64,000 nt of DNA from Alteromonadaceae bacterium 2753L.S.0a.02 (GTDB lineage: Bacteria; Pseudomonadota; Gammaproteobacteria; Pseudomonadales; Cellvibrionaceae), in assembly GCA_007827375.1 (NCBI GenBank), contig VISH01000001.1, positions 1,603,514 through 1,667,513 of the forward strand, in the 5' to 3' direction. The notes beneath the pieces are model-generated. The model had not been told where the DNA came from, searched no databases, and saw only the letters and a program-made list of their open reading frames with translations. The first letter of the stretch is position 1. Every line of letters starts with the position of its first letter. Below are positions 1 to 8,846 of this stretch, piece by piece. Made by a program: the position numbers and the translations under genes.

Positions 1-653
1 CTGAGGGCTGGCGCTTCATCATTGAGAAAAATACCGCGATATTGCACTTTGGGTGCGTCCTGCACGCGGGTGCCGCCCAGGATATACAGGCTTTTTTGGG
101 TTTTAACGGGCACATCTGCCCAGAAGTACCAGGGCGAAACGCCGATCTGTTCGGAAACATCATAAATACCGTAAATCGTGCCGCGTTTGTCAGCGCCGGC
201 AATAATGAGAGCGCGATCGACACCTGGCAAGGGGCTGTTTACCACTTCGAGGTGATAAGCATCCCATTTGTCGGCAATTCGCCCGGGTTTGATTAGCTTG
301 TTGGCGATCAATTGGTCGATGACTGGGCTTTTTCCAATAGTGCCGGCGATCACTGCGAATTTACCCAAAGCGCTGGGTGCGTTTACCAGCTCTGGTCGCT
401 TACCGGTTACCTTCTCGATATCACTTTGCAGATCGCCGAGAGCGCGAATGGCACCTTTGTAATCATGGCTATCGATATAGAGTGTGGCGGTGCCTTGTTT
501 GTCGACCAGGGGTAGAGAACCTCGTTTGGCTGCCGTGCTCACATAACTGGGTTCACCCAGCGAAGCTTGGCTGGGCGAAGTGCAAAGTAACAGCGTGGTG
601 AGCGTAATAAAAAAAGTGAACAGTGCAGACCTGGCACTCGTTTTAGCGGCCAT
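1..653 (-). CDS. GH115 xylan alpha-1,2-glucuronidase, N-terminal part (runs off the window)
   Basis: The reading frame begins with ATG at 653 and is still open at base 1, so only about 217 N-terminal residues are present. Residues 1-35 form a signal peptide (hydrophobic TFFITLTTLLLCT, then TSPSQA before the likely cleavage). The rest matches the GH115 N-terminal region as I know it: a glycine-rich IAGTIGKS stretch, an IIAGADKRGTIYGIYD segment, then SPWYFWADVPV and the hallmark YRGIFLNDEAPAL at the window edge. GH115 enzymes remove (4-O-methyl)glucuronic acid from xylan. The gene diverges from a GH10 xylanase across about 400 bp holding a perfect 20-bp palindrome, which suggests shared regulation. 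Family assignment is from recognised motifs; the catalytic centre lies outside the window. Confidence 0.85.
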   Translation of the reverse strand, partial: MAAKTSARSALFTFFITLTTLLLCTSPSQASLGEPSYVSTAAKRGSLPLVDKQGTATLYIDSHDYKGAIRALGDLQSDIEKVTGKRPELVNAPSALGKFAVIAGTIGKSPVIDQLIANKLIKPGRIADKWDAYHLEVVNSPLPGVDRALIIAGADKRGTIYGIYDVSEQIGVSPWYFWADVPVKTQKSLYILGGTRVQDAPKVQYRGIFLNDEAPAL

Positions 654-882
654 GTGTGGGCTCCTTGAGCATGCGTGTATTCATTGTTTTTAGAGTCGAT
701 TCGCGATGTTGTTGCCCACAAGCCTAGACCAACTGACCTCAGGTGGAAGGTCTATCCTTAACTACTGGGCAGAGTGACTAAGTTACGCTGCGTCGCAGTT
801 TGTCTGGGCTTCACACCGTTGGTCGGGCTCAGATGCGATACTCCCAAAACGCAGCGATAACTTGGCGTAGTATACAAGATTG

Positions 883-902
883 GAATCACCGGCCGGTGAT
901 TC
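883..902. promoter_or_regulatory. Perfect 20-bp palindrome between divergent xylanolytic genes (probable operator)
   Basis: GAATCACCGG followed by its exact reverse complement CCGGTGATTC. It sits in the 408-bp gap between the divergent GH115 and GH10 genes. A possible -10 element for the GH10 gene (TATACA, 871-876) ends just upstream, so the palindrome would cover the start of transcription, as a repressor site would. The -35 region is poor (AACGCA, 848-853). The cognate regulator is not identifiable from this window. The rest of 654-1061 shows no gene. Confidence 0.55.
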
Positions 903-1061
903 ACTCATGGAATAAAAGGCGGTTTATAGTTCGATTGACCATAGCTTCGCCGTATGCGAGGATGCTCAAAAAATAACCTGTGGATTTGTGCGCCATGCCC
1001 AGCTAAAGTTAAAGCATGCTGGCTGGTCCAGGTCTTTGTAGTTTCCCGGAGTACTCAATTA

Positions 1062-2327
1062 ATGGCGAAATCGCTTTTAGCCCCATTATTTCTCGTTGCA
1101 TGTGTACTGGGCCTGTCGGCCTGTGGTGGTGATAGTTCCTCGAATAATAGCCCAACTCCACAGCCAACAGCTCAGCCAACGCTGGAACCCACCGTAGTGC
1201 CAACTTTGGCGCCTACAACGATACCCACGTTGCCGCCTACGGCAACGCCAGAACCCACAGCCACGCCAGAACCCACAGCCACGCCAGAACCCACAGCCAC
1301 GCCTGAGCCAACGCCGGAAGTAACAGTGAGCAACCTGCATGCGCTTGCAGATTTCCCCATTGGCGTCGCAGTGCCCGCAGGAAGCTCCAGTAAGTCAGTT
1401 ATAGACAGCAGTGAGCGGCAAAGCATTGTGGAAACGCATTTCAGCGAGATTACTGCTGAAAACATTATGAAGCCCAATGCACTGCATCCTGAGGAAAACA
1501 CCTACTTCTTTGATGATGCCGACGAGTTGCTCAGCTACGCGACTGCTGAGGCATTGGGAGTGCATGGACACACGCTCGTCTGGCACAGTCAGATTCCTTC
1601 TTGGATGGAAAGCTATAGCGGTGACTGGCAGGCGATGATGGAAGCGCACATCGCAGGTATTGTGGGACATTTCGAGTCTGGCTTCCCGGGCTTGGTGCGC
1701 AGTTGGGATGTGGTCAACGAAGCTTTCACCGATGGCAACCCCAGTGAACTGCGAGACACTATTTGGTACAGCGGGGTGGGCAGTAACTACATTGACCTCG
1801 CTTTTTACGCGGCAGATAACGCCGCCTCAGAGAGTGTCGATCTTTACTATAACGATTACAACCTAATGAACAATGGCGCTAAATTCGCAGCGGTACTGGC
1901 GAAGGTACAACAGATGATCAGCGATGGCGTACCCATTGATGGGGTTGGCTTTCAGGGACACGTAAGAATTGATTTCCCCAGCATTGCCGACATCACCTCC
2001 GCCTTGACACAAATGGCCGCTACAGGACTGAAAGTCAAAATCAGTGAGTTGGATGTGTCGCGTACCGCGATCGATAATGATCAGATATCGGAAGCCACCA
2101 GTGAGTTGCACATTGCAATAATGCAGCGTTATCAGGAAATTGTGGCGGCCTACCTCAGTGCTGTGCCAGCGGCACAACGGGGTGGTATTACCGTGTGGGG
2201 CATTACGGATGCTGATAGCTGGCTAACAGATCATCGTGGTCGCCCGGAATTTGGTTTACTGTTTAACGCTGATTTTTCAGCGAAACCTGCACTTCAGGGT
2301 TTTGCCGACGGCTTAACGGGTAATTAA
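1062..2327 (+). CDS. GH10 endo-beta-1,4-xylanase, lipoprotein with Pro/Thr/Glu linker
   Basis: Hydrolyses internal beta-1,4 bonds of xylan, probably from the outer membrane surface. The start at 1062 is chosen over an upstream in-frame ATG at 954 because GGAG lies 10 bases before it and it begins a clean lipoprotein signal (MAKSLLAPLF, lipobox LSAC, mature end CGGDSSS). Residues about 30-85 are a low-complexity PT/EP linker. The remainder is a GH10 barrel: ENIMKPNALHPE, GHTLVWHSQIPSWM, WDVVNEAF with the acid/base Glu at residue 220, YYNDYNL, GFQGHV, KISELDVS with the nucleophile Glu at 329, and GITVWGITDADSW. Length 421 aa is normal for one GH10 domain plus linker. No carbohydrate-binding module is fused; a binding lipoprotein is encoded next door. 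Confidence 0.95.
   Translation: MAKSLLAPLFLVACVLGLSACGGDSSSNNSPTPQPTAQPTLEPTVVPTLAPTTIPTLPPTATPEPTATPEPTATPEPTATPEPTPEVTVSNLHALADFPIGVAVPAGSSSKSVIDSSERQSIVETHFSEITAENIMKPNALHPEENTYFFDDADELLSYATAEALGVHGHTLVWHSQIPSWMESYSGDWQAMMEAHIAGIVGHFESGFPGLVRSWDVVNEAFTDGNPSELRDTIWYSGVGSNYIDLAFYAADNAASESVDLYYNDYNLMNNGAKFAAVLAKVQQMISDGVPIDGVGFQGHVRIDFPSIADITSALTQMAATGLKVKISELDVSRTAIDNDQISEATSELHIAIMQRYQEIVAAYLSAVPAAQRGGITVWGITDADSWLTDHRGRPEFGLLFNADFSAKPALQGFADGLTGN
1245..1298 (+). repeat. Three exact 18-bp tandem repeats in the xylanase linker
   Basis: Unit ACGCCAGAACCCACAGCC occurs three times in a row (1245, 1263, 1281) and then degenerates. Each copy encodes TPEPTA. Exact copies at DNA level suggest recent slippage, so linker length may vary between strains. 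Confidence 0.9.
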
Positions 2328-2341
2328 GCCTACCTTTCTTC

Positions 2342-2370
2342 AAGGGCAGCCAGTGTTGTGGTCTGCCCTT
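2342..2370 (+). terminator. Hairpin after the GH10 gene, possible terminator
   Basis: AAGGGCAG (2342-2349) pairs with CTGCCCTT (2363-2370) over a 13-base loop, 15 bases after the stop codon. There is no T-run after it, so factor-independent termination is uncertain. Confidence 0.4.
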
Positions 2371-2767
2371 AGTCCACAATTGTTTACATCATCCTTCGTA
2401 AATTCTCTCCATTGTCTATCATTAAGCGACTGCATTAACAATGTGTGTTTGCTTATTGCAATTAAACGATTGGTATTCTGGGAATTTACTTTAAAAGCCC
2501 TGTAATTGGCGTGGTTGTCCACCCTCACGGCAAATAATCAGATGCTTTACGAGGCGCCGGATATCTGAAAGAATCGTTGACAATACTAGGCCTAAGTTCT
2601 AACTTTGGGCGCTGGAATAACTTTCGTATGAGTCGCTAAGGCTCATCGGGCCAAAAATAAGGCCAGTAGCTAAGCAGCTTCGTGATTGCGCGAAGTACAA
2701 AAAATACAAAAAGCTAACTATATTGCACTCATATAAATAAACAATAATCTATAACGAGGCTAGATAA
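2371..2767. other. Non-coding stretch upstream of the carbohydrate-binding lipoprotein
   Basis: About 400 bp with no credible gene. The last 80 bases are AT-rich and end in a weak ribosome site (ACGAGG) before the ATG at 2768, so the promoter of the next gene should lie here. I could not pick a convincing -35/-10 pair or a repeat of the 20-bp palindrome at 883. Confidence 0.5.
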
Positions 2768-5509
2768 ATGTTTAAGAAATATCTATTGCTGAGCTGCGCT
2801 GTAGCAATGCTCTCCGCGTGTGGCGGTGGCAAAGATCTTGATTATGGCACGGTGATTATTACCACCCCGACACCGACGCCTGAACCCGACGACGTTCAAT
2901 ACCAATACACTTTTGAGTCTGAAGCTGAGCTCGCAGACTGGACAGTCGAATGGGAAAAACGCGGTGAAGAAGATTCAGAACTTTACTATCACGACCGCGA
3001 AAAAGCCCTCGGTATTAAGCCATGGTGGGGGCAAGACCCCAACCATCGAGCGCAAGACACCTGGACCGGCAACAACTGGGATTACGTTGAAGCCTACGTC
3101 ACCATGGATGAGCCCATGGATTTGCGTTCAGGCACAATCTACATGTCGATCTTCTATCCCGAGTCGCAACTGCAAAGCCCTTGGGGCTCACCAGAATCGG
3201 CGCATCACCTGGGAACCCAATATATCCTCATAGATGTCGATGGCAATCGCGCCATGTTGGAAGATATGGGCACAGGGTCCGGCTGGTTGAACTCCTTTGA
3301 TCAAGGTAGCGCAAGCAACAAATGGTTAAGAAGCCAGGAGACCCCGGTAGGCCGCGATGGTACTTGGTTCAATTTAGGAATCGAAATTGGATTCGAAGCT
3401 GTTCCAGACGATGAAGATGCCGGTTTCGACTTGTCAAATGTCGTTAGCTACGGTGTGAGATTCAATTTTGCATTTGAGAAGCCTGAAAATGCGAATCCTG
3501 AAAGCCCGACTTTCAATGAAGATTTGTATGGCGATGGCATTCCGCAACATTATTTGTTTATCGATAATGTAGCTGCCTACCCGTACCAAGGTGATGGCCC
3601 GCTTCCTACTCCTGAACCACCGCCTGAAGCTCCAGCAGCTAATGTAATCGCGAACAGTGGCCTCGAAAACGATACTGTTGGTATGGGCGCGAGCGGTTGG
3701 AATGCCTATGGTGGTGATGCGACGTTTGCTGTTACCGATGAAGATGCCTACATGGGCGCAAAATCTTTTAAAGCGACACTGACTACCGCCGGTGGAGACC
3801 CTTGGGGTATTGAAGGTGGTCCTGCAGGTATACCTGTGATTCCTGGAAATTCCTACGTCTATTCAGCTTGGGTAAAAGGCACAGCTGGAGCGACCACGAA
3901 AGCAACGGTATCTCTTGGACAATCTCCCTATACAGAATTCGGAAATTCCGGAGATATCACTTTAGATGGCAACTGGCAAAACATTACTTTTGAGCTTGAA
4001 ATTGCGGAAGATGTTCGCGAAGTTCGTGCGCCTTTCCACTTCAATTACGATACCAACGCAGGTACCGAAATACTGATCGATGAAGTGCGTCTAATTGGTC
4101 CTCCCGCCGGCAATTTTGTGGCCAACAGCGGCCTCGAAGACGATACCGTTGGTGGGCAAGCAAGTGGCTGGGCCGCTTATGGCGGAGATGCTACCTTCCA
4201 GGTTATCGATACCGATGCTCATAGCGGCAGTAAGTGTTTTGAAGCAACATTAACCACAGCGGGGGGAGACCCTTGGGGTATTGAAGGTGGTCCTAATCCT
4301 GTTAGCGTTACTGCTGGCCAAACATACCTTTACTCCGCATGGGTTAAGGGTACGCCTGGGGCAACGACCAAAGGCACAGTTTCTCTACCAGATTCGCCCT
4401 ATACAGAGTTTGCCAATAGTGGAGATATTACAATTACCGACAGCTGGCAACGGGTCACCTTTGCGGTAGAAATCCCAGAAGATGTTACGTCTGTCCGCAT
4501 GCCGTTCCATTTCAATTATGACAGCAATGCAAACACGGTTATTCTGATCGATGATGTAGAGCTTATCGGTCTCGATGCCCCTGTGAATGTTGTATTGAAC
4601 TCCGGTCTCGAAGCTGACACCGCTGGTGGTGCTGCTGCAAATTGGAGCGCATACGGCGGTGATGCAGAGTTCGCAGTGAGCGATGCTGAGGCGCATAGCG
4701 GAAACAATTCGTTCCTGGCTACATTGACTACCACCGGTGGCGATGCCTGGGGCATTGAAGGCGGCCCTGTTAACAGCGAAGTCATTGCTGACAAGGTTTA
4801 CAGCTACTCTGCTTGGGTCTTGGGGCCAGTCGGGGCCTCTATTCAAGCAACGGCTTCTCTACCTGTCGATCCCTATACCGGCTATGCCTACAGTGGGGAA
4901 ACTGCGCTCACAGGTGCTTGGCAGGAAATAACAATGGATGTTACTCCTACAGCAGCTCAAGCGAGACTGCCATTCCACTTCAATTATGCCGGTAATGCGG
5001 GAGCCATGATTTACATCGACGATGTAACTCTTATTGGCCCCAAAGCTCCACAAACATTGATCTTAAATGGCGGTTTGGAAGAGGGCGCTATGACCGGATG
5101 GAGTGGCTATGGTGGTACAGCAACCTTCGAGCTAAACACAACAGATACACATAGCGGTGGCTTTGCCTACCAGGCCAATGTTTCCGGCTTGGGTGGTAAT
5201 GCCTGGGATATCGAGGCAGGGCCTGACAGCATTCCTGTGATCAGCGAACAGATGTACACGTTTACGGCGTGGGTAAAAGGCCCTGTCGGTTCCTCGGTAC
5301 AGGCAAGCGTTTCGCTGCCGGTCAATCCCTACACGGGTTACGCCTACAGTGGTGAGGTTGCTCTAACAGGCGAGTGGCAGGAGATCACGATGTCTGTCGA
5401 AATTCCTGCAGATGTGAATCTGGTAAGAGGGCGTATCCAGATGGGCTACGCAGGTAACGAAGGCGTAACGATTCTTGTCGATGATGTTGCGTTAAAGCCT
5501 GTCCCGTAG
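2768..5509 (+). CDS. Lipoprotein with an N-terminal beta-rich domain and four CBM4/9-like repeats
   Basis: 913 aa with lipoprotein signal (MFKKYLLLSC, lipobox LSAC, then GGGKD) and a short PT linker. Residues about 45-280 form one domain beginning YQYTFESEAELADW and ending HYLFIDNVAAYPY, which looks like a beta-sandwich binding domain of unknown family. Four homologous repeats of about 155 residues follow, starting near residues 292, 449, 607 and 762. Each runs N-x-GLE ... GWxAYGGDATF ... GGDPWGIEGGP ... YSAWVKG ... ILIDDVxLIG, the pattern of CBM4/9/22-type modules. I find no catalytic domain. It probably holds xylan or oligosaccharides at the cell surface for the neighbouring xylanase and receptor. 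Ligand is inferred from context only. Confidence 0.75.
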   Translation: MFKKYLLLSCAVAMLSACGGGKDLDYGTVIITTPTPTPEPDDVQYQYTFESEAELADWTVEWEKRGEEDSELYYHDREKALGIKPWWGQDPNHRAQDTWTGNNWDYVEAYVTMDEPMDLRSGTIYMSIFYPESQLQSPWGSPESAHHLGTQYILIDVDGNRAMLEDMGTGSGWLNSFDQGSASNKWLRSQETPVGRDGTWFNLGIEIGFEAVPDDEDAGFDLSNVVSYGVRFNFAFEKPENANPESPTFNEDLYGDGIPQHYLFIDNVAAYPYQGDGPLPTPEPPPEAPAANVIANSGLENDTVGMGASGWNAYGGDATFAVTDEDAYMGAKSFKATLTTAGGDPWGIEGGPAGIPVIPGNSYVYSAWVKGTAGATTKATVSLGQSPYTEFGNSGDITLDGNWQNITFELEIAEDVREVRAPFHFNYDTNAGTEILIDEVRLIGPPAGNFVANSGLEDDTVGGQASGWAAYGGDATFQVIDTDAHSGSKCFEATLTTAGGDPWGIEGGPNPVSVTAGQTYLYSAWVKGTPGATTKGTVSLPDSPYTEFANSGDITITDSWQRVTFAVEIPEDVTSVRMPFHFNYDSNANTVILIDDVELIGLDAPVNVVLNSGLEADTAGGAAANWSAYGGDAEFAVSDAEAHSGNNSFLATLTTTGGDAWGIEGGPVNSEVIADKVYSYSAWVLGPVGASIQATASLPVDPYTGYAYSGETALTGAWQEITMDVTPTAAQARLPFHFNYAGNAGAMIYIDDVTLIGPKAPQTLILNGGLEEGAMTGWSGYGGTATFELNTTDTHSGGFAYQANVSGLGGNAWDIEAGPDSIPVISEQMYTFTAWVKGPVGSSVQASVSLPVNPYTGYAYSGEVALTGEWQEITMSVEIPADVNLVRGRIQMGYAGNEGVTILVDDVALKPVP

Positions 5510-5531
5510 TACCTAAATTTATACTCCGCAG

Positions 5532-5561
5532 AAGCCCTGGCATTAGCTGGGGCTTTTTTTT
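5532..5561 (+). terminator. Rho-independent terminator after the CBM lipoprotein
   Basis: AAGCCC pairs with GGGGCTT around CTGGCATTAGCTG, followed by a run of eight Ts. It separates the binding lipoprotein from the ABC export genes. Confidence 0.8.
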
Positions 5562-5637
5562 GGGTCAAATTGGGCTAATATCACCGGAATCATTCACTAG
5601 ATTCGTCCCAGATCAGGGACAATTACGCGAGTTGTTG

Positions 5638-6315
5638 ATGATTGACGTTAGGGGCTTACAGAAAAGCTACAAAACTGGCTCGCAAACTCTGACTGTGCTC
5701 AGCGATTTAAATTTATTTATTGGAGAAAAGGAATTCGTTGCGATCATGGGTTCATCAGGCTCCGGTAAATCTACACTATTGAATATATTGGGACTGTTGG
5801 ATAAGCATAATGAGGGCAGCTATGAATTGGCGGGCAAATCAATTCGTAACTTGAGCGAAACAGAAGCCGCCCAGTTGCGCAATCATCATCTGGGCTTTGT
5901 TTTTCAATCCTTTAATTTACTCCCCTTTAAAACCGCGCAGGAAAACGTTGCGCTGCCTTTGTACTACCAGAAAGTTCCCCGTAAAAAACGCAATCAGCTC
6001 GCGCTGGAATATTTACAGCGTGTGGGTCTGGCCGATCGTGCCACCCATGTGCCTGGAGAGCTTTCTGGCGGACAAAAACAGCGTGTGGCATTGGCTCGCG
6101 CTTTAATCACCAACCCCAATGTGATACTTGCAGACGAACCCACAGGAGCTTTGGATAGCGCGACTTCTGCGGAAATGATGCAGCTTTTCAAAGACATTCA
6201 CAGCGAAGGCAAAACCATTGTAATTGTTACCCATGAAGATGATATTGCCGCTCAAACTCAGCGCATCATTCACCTAAAGGACGGCCGAATCATTGAAGAC
6301 CGTGCGTGCCTTTAG
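5638..6315 (+). CDS. ABC transporter ATP-binding protein, MacB/LolD type
   Basis: 225-aa nucleotide-binding subunit that would power the two MacB-like permeases downstream. Walker A GSSGSGKST at residues 38-46, signature LSGGQKQRVALARAL at 142-156, Walker B VILADEPTGALDS from 162. Length and the EPTGALDS wording are typical of the MacB/LolD/FtsE group. The ATG at 5638 is chosen because the domain starts directly after it (MIDVRGLQKSY), with GCGAG as a modest ribosome site; a TTG at 5560 would add 26 residues without homology. Its stop overlaps the next gene, so translation is probably coupled. Confidence 0.88.
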   Translation: MIDVRGLQKSYKTGSQTLTVLSDLNLFIGEKEFVAIMGSSGSGKSTLLNILGLLDKHNEGSYELAGKSIRNLSETEAAQLRNHHLGFVFQSFNLLPFKTAQENVALPLYYQKVPRKKRNQLALEYLQRVGLADRATHVPGELSGGQKQRVALARALITNPNVILADEPTGALDSATSAEMMQLFKDIHSEGKTIVIVTHEDDIAAQTQRIIHLKDGRIIEDRACL

Positions 6316-7574
6316 CGATGGATTGGGATGGGCTCCAGGAAATTTATTACACACTTCGCGAGAATAAACTGCGAACCTTTCTTACGGCCTTTGGCGTATT
6401 TTGGGGGGTGTTTATGCTCATTTTGCTCCTCGGAGCGGGCCGTGGTTTGGAAAATGCCTCTGATAATAATTTTGGGAGCGATGACCGCAGTAGCATCTGG
6501 ATCAGTGCATTTCGTACTGCGTTGCCCTACAAGGGCTTGCCGCCTGGCCGCCAAATTGAATTTACGGAAGATGATATCGCTGCGATTGAACGAGAAATTC
6601 CTGGGCTGCAATATATTTCCGCTGAAAATCGCGCCGGTATAAATTGGCAGCGTACGATCAATGTCGCCTACAAAAATAAATCAGCTAATTACGAGGTGTA
6701 TGGTGTGGGTGATGATTTCTTTCGTATCAAAAAGTATATCGAATATCCTTACGGTCGTCCCTTAAATAAATTGGATGAACGAGCAGCGCGCCGAGTGGCA
6801 TTAATAGGTACTGCGGTGCAGGCCAGTCTGTTTGGTGACGCCGTAAATCCCGTTGGGGAAGAAATCACTTTTCATGGCATTGTTTTACGGGTGATTGGTG
6901 TTTATCACGACGAGGCCCGCGAGGGACGTATGTCGGAGCGCGTCTATATACCGCTTTCTACTTTCCAAAAAACGTTTGGGCGTGCCAACAAAGTTGGCTT
7001 AATTACCGCAACACCTCAGGCCGGCGTCGATGCGATATCGTTCGAGGAATCCATGGTTGCCTTATTGCATGCCCGCCACACCATATCTCCTGATGACGTT
7101 CGCGCAATTTCGGTATTTAACTATGCGCGTCAAACTGAAAAAATTATGCAGGTTTTTCGAGCGATAGGCGGTTTTATTTGGATTGTCGGCTTGGGAACGC
7201 TCACCGCTGGTATTGTTGGAATCAGCAATATTATGATCATTACGGTAAAAGAGCGCACGCGTGAAATTGGTGTGCGTAAAGCGCTGGGTGCAACACCATT
7301 TCATATTGTACGTATGATTTTAATGGAGTCTGTATTGCTAACTGGTGTCGCCGGTTATTTGGGCTTGGTATTGGGGATTGGCTTGCTGGAGCTGGCAAAC
7401 CTGGCCATGCGGGCAAGTCATGCGCAATCCAGTTTTTTTGAGCGACCCGAAGTGGATCTTAACCTGGCGGCTCAGGCGCTCGCCATTTTAATGCTTGCTG
7501 GCGCGCTTGCCGGTTTAGCGCCTGCATTGCGAGCAGCGAAAATTATGCCGGTTGAAGCGATGAGGGAGGAGTAG
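6306..7574 (+). CDS. MacB-like ABC permease, first paralogue
   Basis: Integral inner-membrane subunit. An N-terminal transmembrane helix (KLRTFLTAFGVFWGVFMLILLLG), then a MacB-type periplasmic domain of about 200 residues, then three C-terminal helices of the FtsX fold containing the conserved segment VKERTREIGVRKALGATP. 422 aa. The start is GTG at 6306 or ATG at 6318; neither has a strong ribosome site, and the first overlaps the ATPase gene by 10 bases. The next gene is a clear paralogue, so the two permeases probably form a heterodimer with the separate ATPase. Substrate unknown. Confidence 0.85.
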   Translation: MPLAMDWDGLQEIYYTLRENKLRTFLTAFGVFWGVFMLILLLGAGRGLENASDNNFGSDDRSSIWISAFRTALPYKGLPPGRQIEFTEDDIAAIEREIPGLQYISAENRAGINWQRTINVAYKNKSANYEVYGVGDDFFRIKKYIEYPYGRPLNKLDERAARRVALIGTAVQASLFGDAVNPVGEEITFHGIVLRVIGVYHDEAREGRMSERVYIPLSTFQKTFGRANKVGLITATPQAGVDAISFEESMVALLHARHTISPDDVRAISVFNYARQTEKIMQVFRAIGGFIWIVGLGTLTAGIVGISNIMIITVKERTREIGVRKALGATPFHIVRMILMESVLLTGVAGYLGLVLGIGLLELANLAMRASHAQSSFFERPEVDLNLAAQALAILMLAGALAGLAPALRAAKIMPVEAMREE

Positions 7575-7576
7575 CT

Positions 7577-8830
7577 GTGGCTATTTTCGATTCTGACTTG
7601 TGGCAGGAAATTTTCGACAGCATCGGGCGCCATAAATTGCGAACCCTGCTCACAGCATTCGGGGTGTTCTGGGGTATTTTTATGCTGGTGAATCTGGTGG
7701 GTGTTGGTAATGGTTTGCGCAACGGTGCCGAAGCGAACATGAGTGTAAAAAATGCGATTTTTATTTGGTCTGGTCGGCCGACCAGTTTTCCCTACAAAGG
7801 GTTATCGAAAGGCCGTTCAATGCGCATGACGGATGCAGACATAGACGCACTACGCAATGATGTCCCCGGTATTGATATTGTTGCGCCAGGGAACGGTATG
7901 GGGCTGCAGTTTACCCAACATGGTGTAAAAAACGATTCCTTTGATATTTCCGGAATTTGGCCCGTTGAATTTGTCACTAAAGGCTACGACTTGTTGGAAG
8001 GGCGTTTTATCAATGTAAATGACCTTACGGCCGGGCGTAAAACGGCGGTGATTGGTGAGCGTGTTCGTAAAGTTTTATTCGATGCAAAAGAGCCCGCGGT
8101 TGGGGAAACTATTGAAATCCTGGGGGTGCAATTCAAAGTGGTGGGCGTAGTAAAACCACAGGCATTAAACAACTGGGCACAGCGGGACCTCAATAAAATT
8201 TTTTTACCGCATACCACCTTGCGGCAAACCTTTAACCAAAGGGATACAGTGCACCGCTTGCTGATTACGATTCTGCCGGGTTTTGATGCCTATCAAGTTG
8301 AACGTGACGTGGTTGCGAGCTTGCAGAAGCGCCATAAAATTCACCCGAAAGACCGGGCTGTGGTGGGTAGCTACAATGCCAAAAAAGACGTTGATCGTGT
8401 GAACAGTTTATTTCAGGGGATAAGAGTATTTAGTTGGTTTGTCGCAGTGGGTACGATTATCGCTGGTGCGGTCGGAGTCGGTAATATTATGCTCATTTCC
8501 GTGAAAGAGCGCACCAGAGAGATCGGTATTCGAAAAGCGCTGGGTGCGACGCCAGCAAATATCGTGGCCACAATTATCCAGGAATCCCTGATTATTACTT
8601 TCGTTTCCGGTTACATGGGGTTGTTTGTTGGCGTATTAAGTCTGGAGTTGCTGGCCAGCGTTGCCAGCAATGTATCTGGCGGCCCGGGTACTTTTTTAAA
8701 TCCGCAGATTAATTTCGACACCGCATTGGCTGCGTTAGTTGTGCTGATCGTTGCTGGGGCTCTCGCGGCCTGGTTGCCGGCCCGCAAAGCAGCTGCTGTT
8801 GATCCCGTGATTGCGCTACAGAGTGAATAA
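7577..8830 (+). CDS. MacB-like ABC permease, second paralogue
   Basis: 417 aa, same layout as the preceding permease: first helix KLRTLLTAFGVFWGIFMLVNLVG, periplasmic MacB domain, then the FtsX-type helices around VKERTREIGIRKALGATP. GTG start at 7577, two bases after the previous stop, preceded by GGGAGGA. The two genes look like an old tandem duplication that diverged mainly in the periplasmic domain, while the cytoplasmic coupling segment stayed nearly identical. Confidence 0.85.
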   Translation: MAIFDSDLWQEIFDSIGRHKLRTLLTAFGVFWGIFMLVNLVGVGNGLRNGAEANMSVKNAIFIWSGRPTSFPYKGLSKGRSMRMTDADIDALRNDVPGIDIVAPGNGMGLQFTQHGVKNDSFDISGIWPVEFVTKGYDLLEGRFINVNDLTAGRKTAVIGERVRKVLFDAKEPAVGETIEILGVQFKVVGVVKPQALNNWAQRDLNKIFLPHTTLRQTFNQRDTVHRLLITILPGFDAYQVERDVVASLQKRHKIHPKDRAVVGSYNAKKDVDRVNSLFQGIRVFSWFVAVGTIIAGAVGVGNIMLISVKERTREIGIRKALGATPANIVATIIQESLIITFVSGYMGLFVGVLSLELLASVASNVSGGPGTFLNPQINFDTALAALVVLIVAGALAAWLPARKAAAVDPVIALQSE

Positions 8831-8846
8831 ATAAACAAGGTTATTA

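Noticed and set aside
1245..1298. Tandem repeats as a possible CRISPR array
   Set aside because: Contiguous 18-bp units without spacers inside a coding sequence; no cas genes in the window.
1172..1501. 109-aa Gly/Val-rich frame on the - strand
   Set aside because: Antisense of the xylanase Pro/Thr linker repeats.
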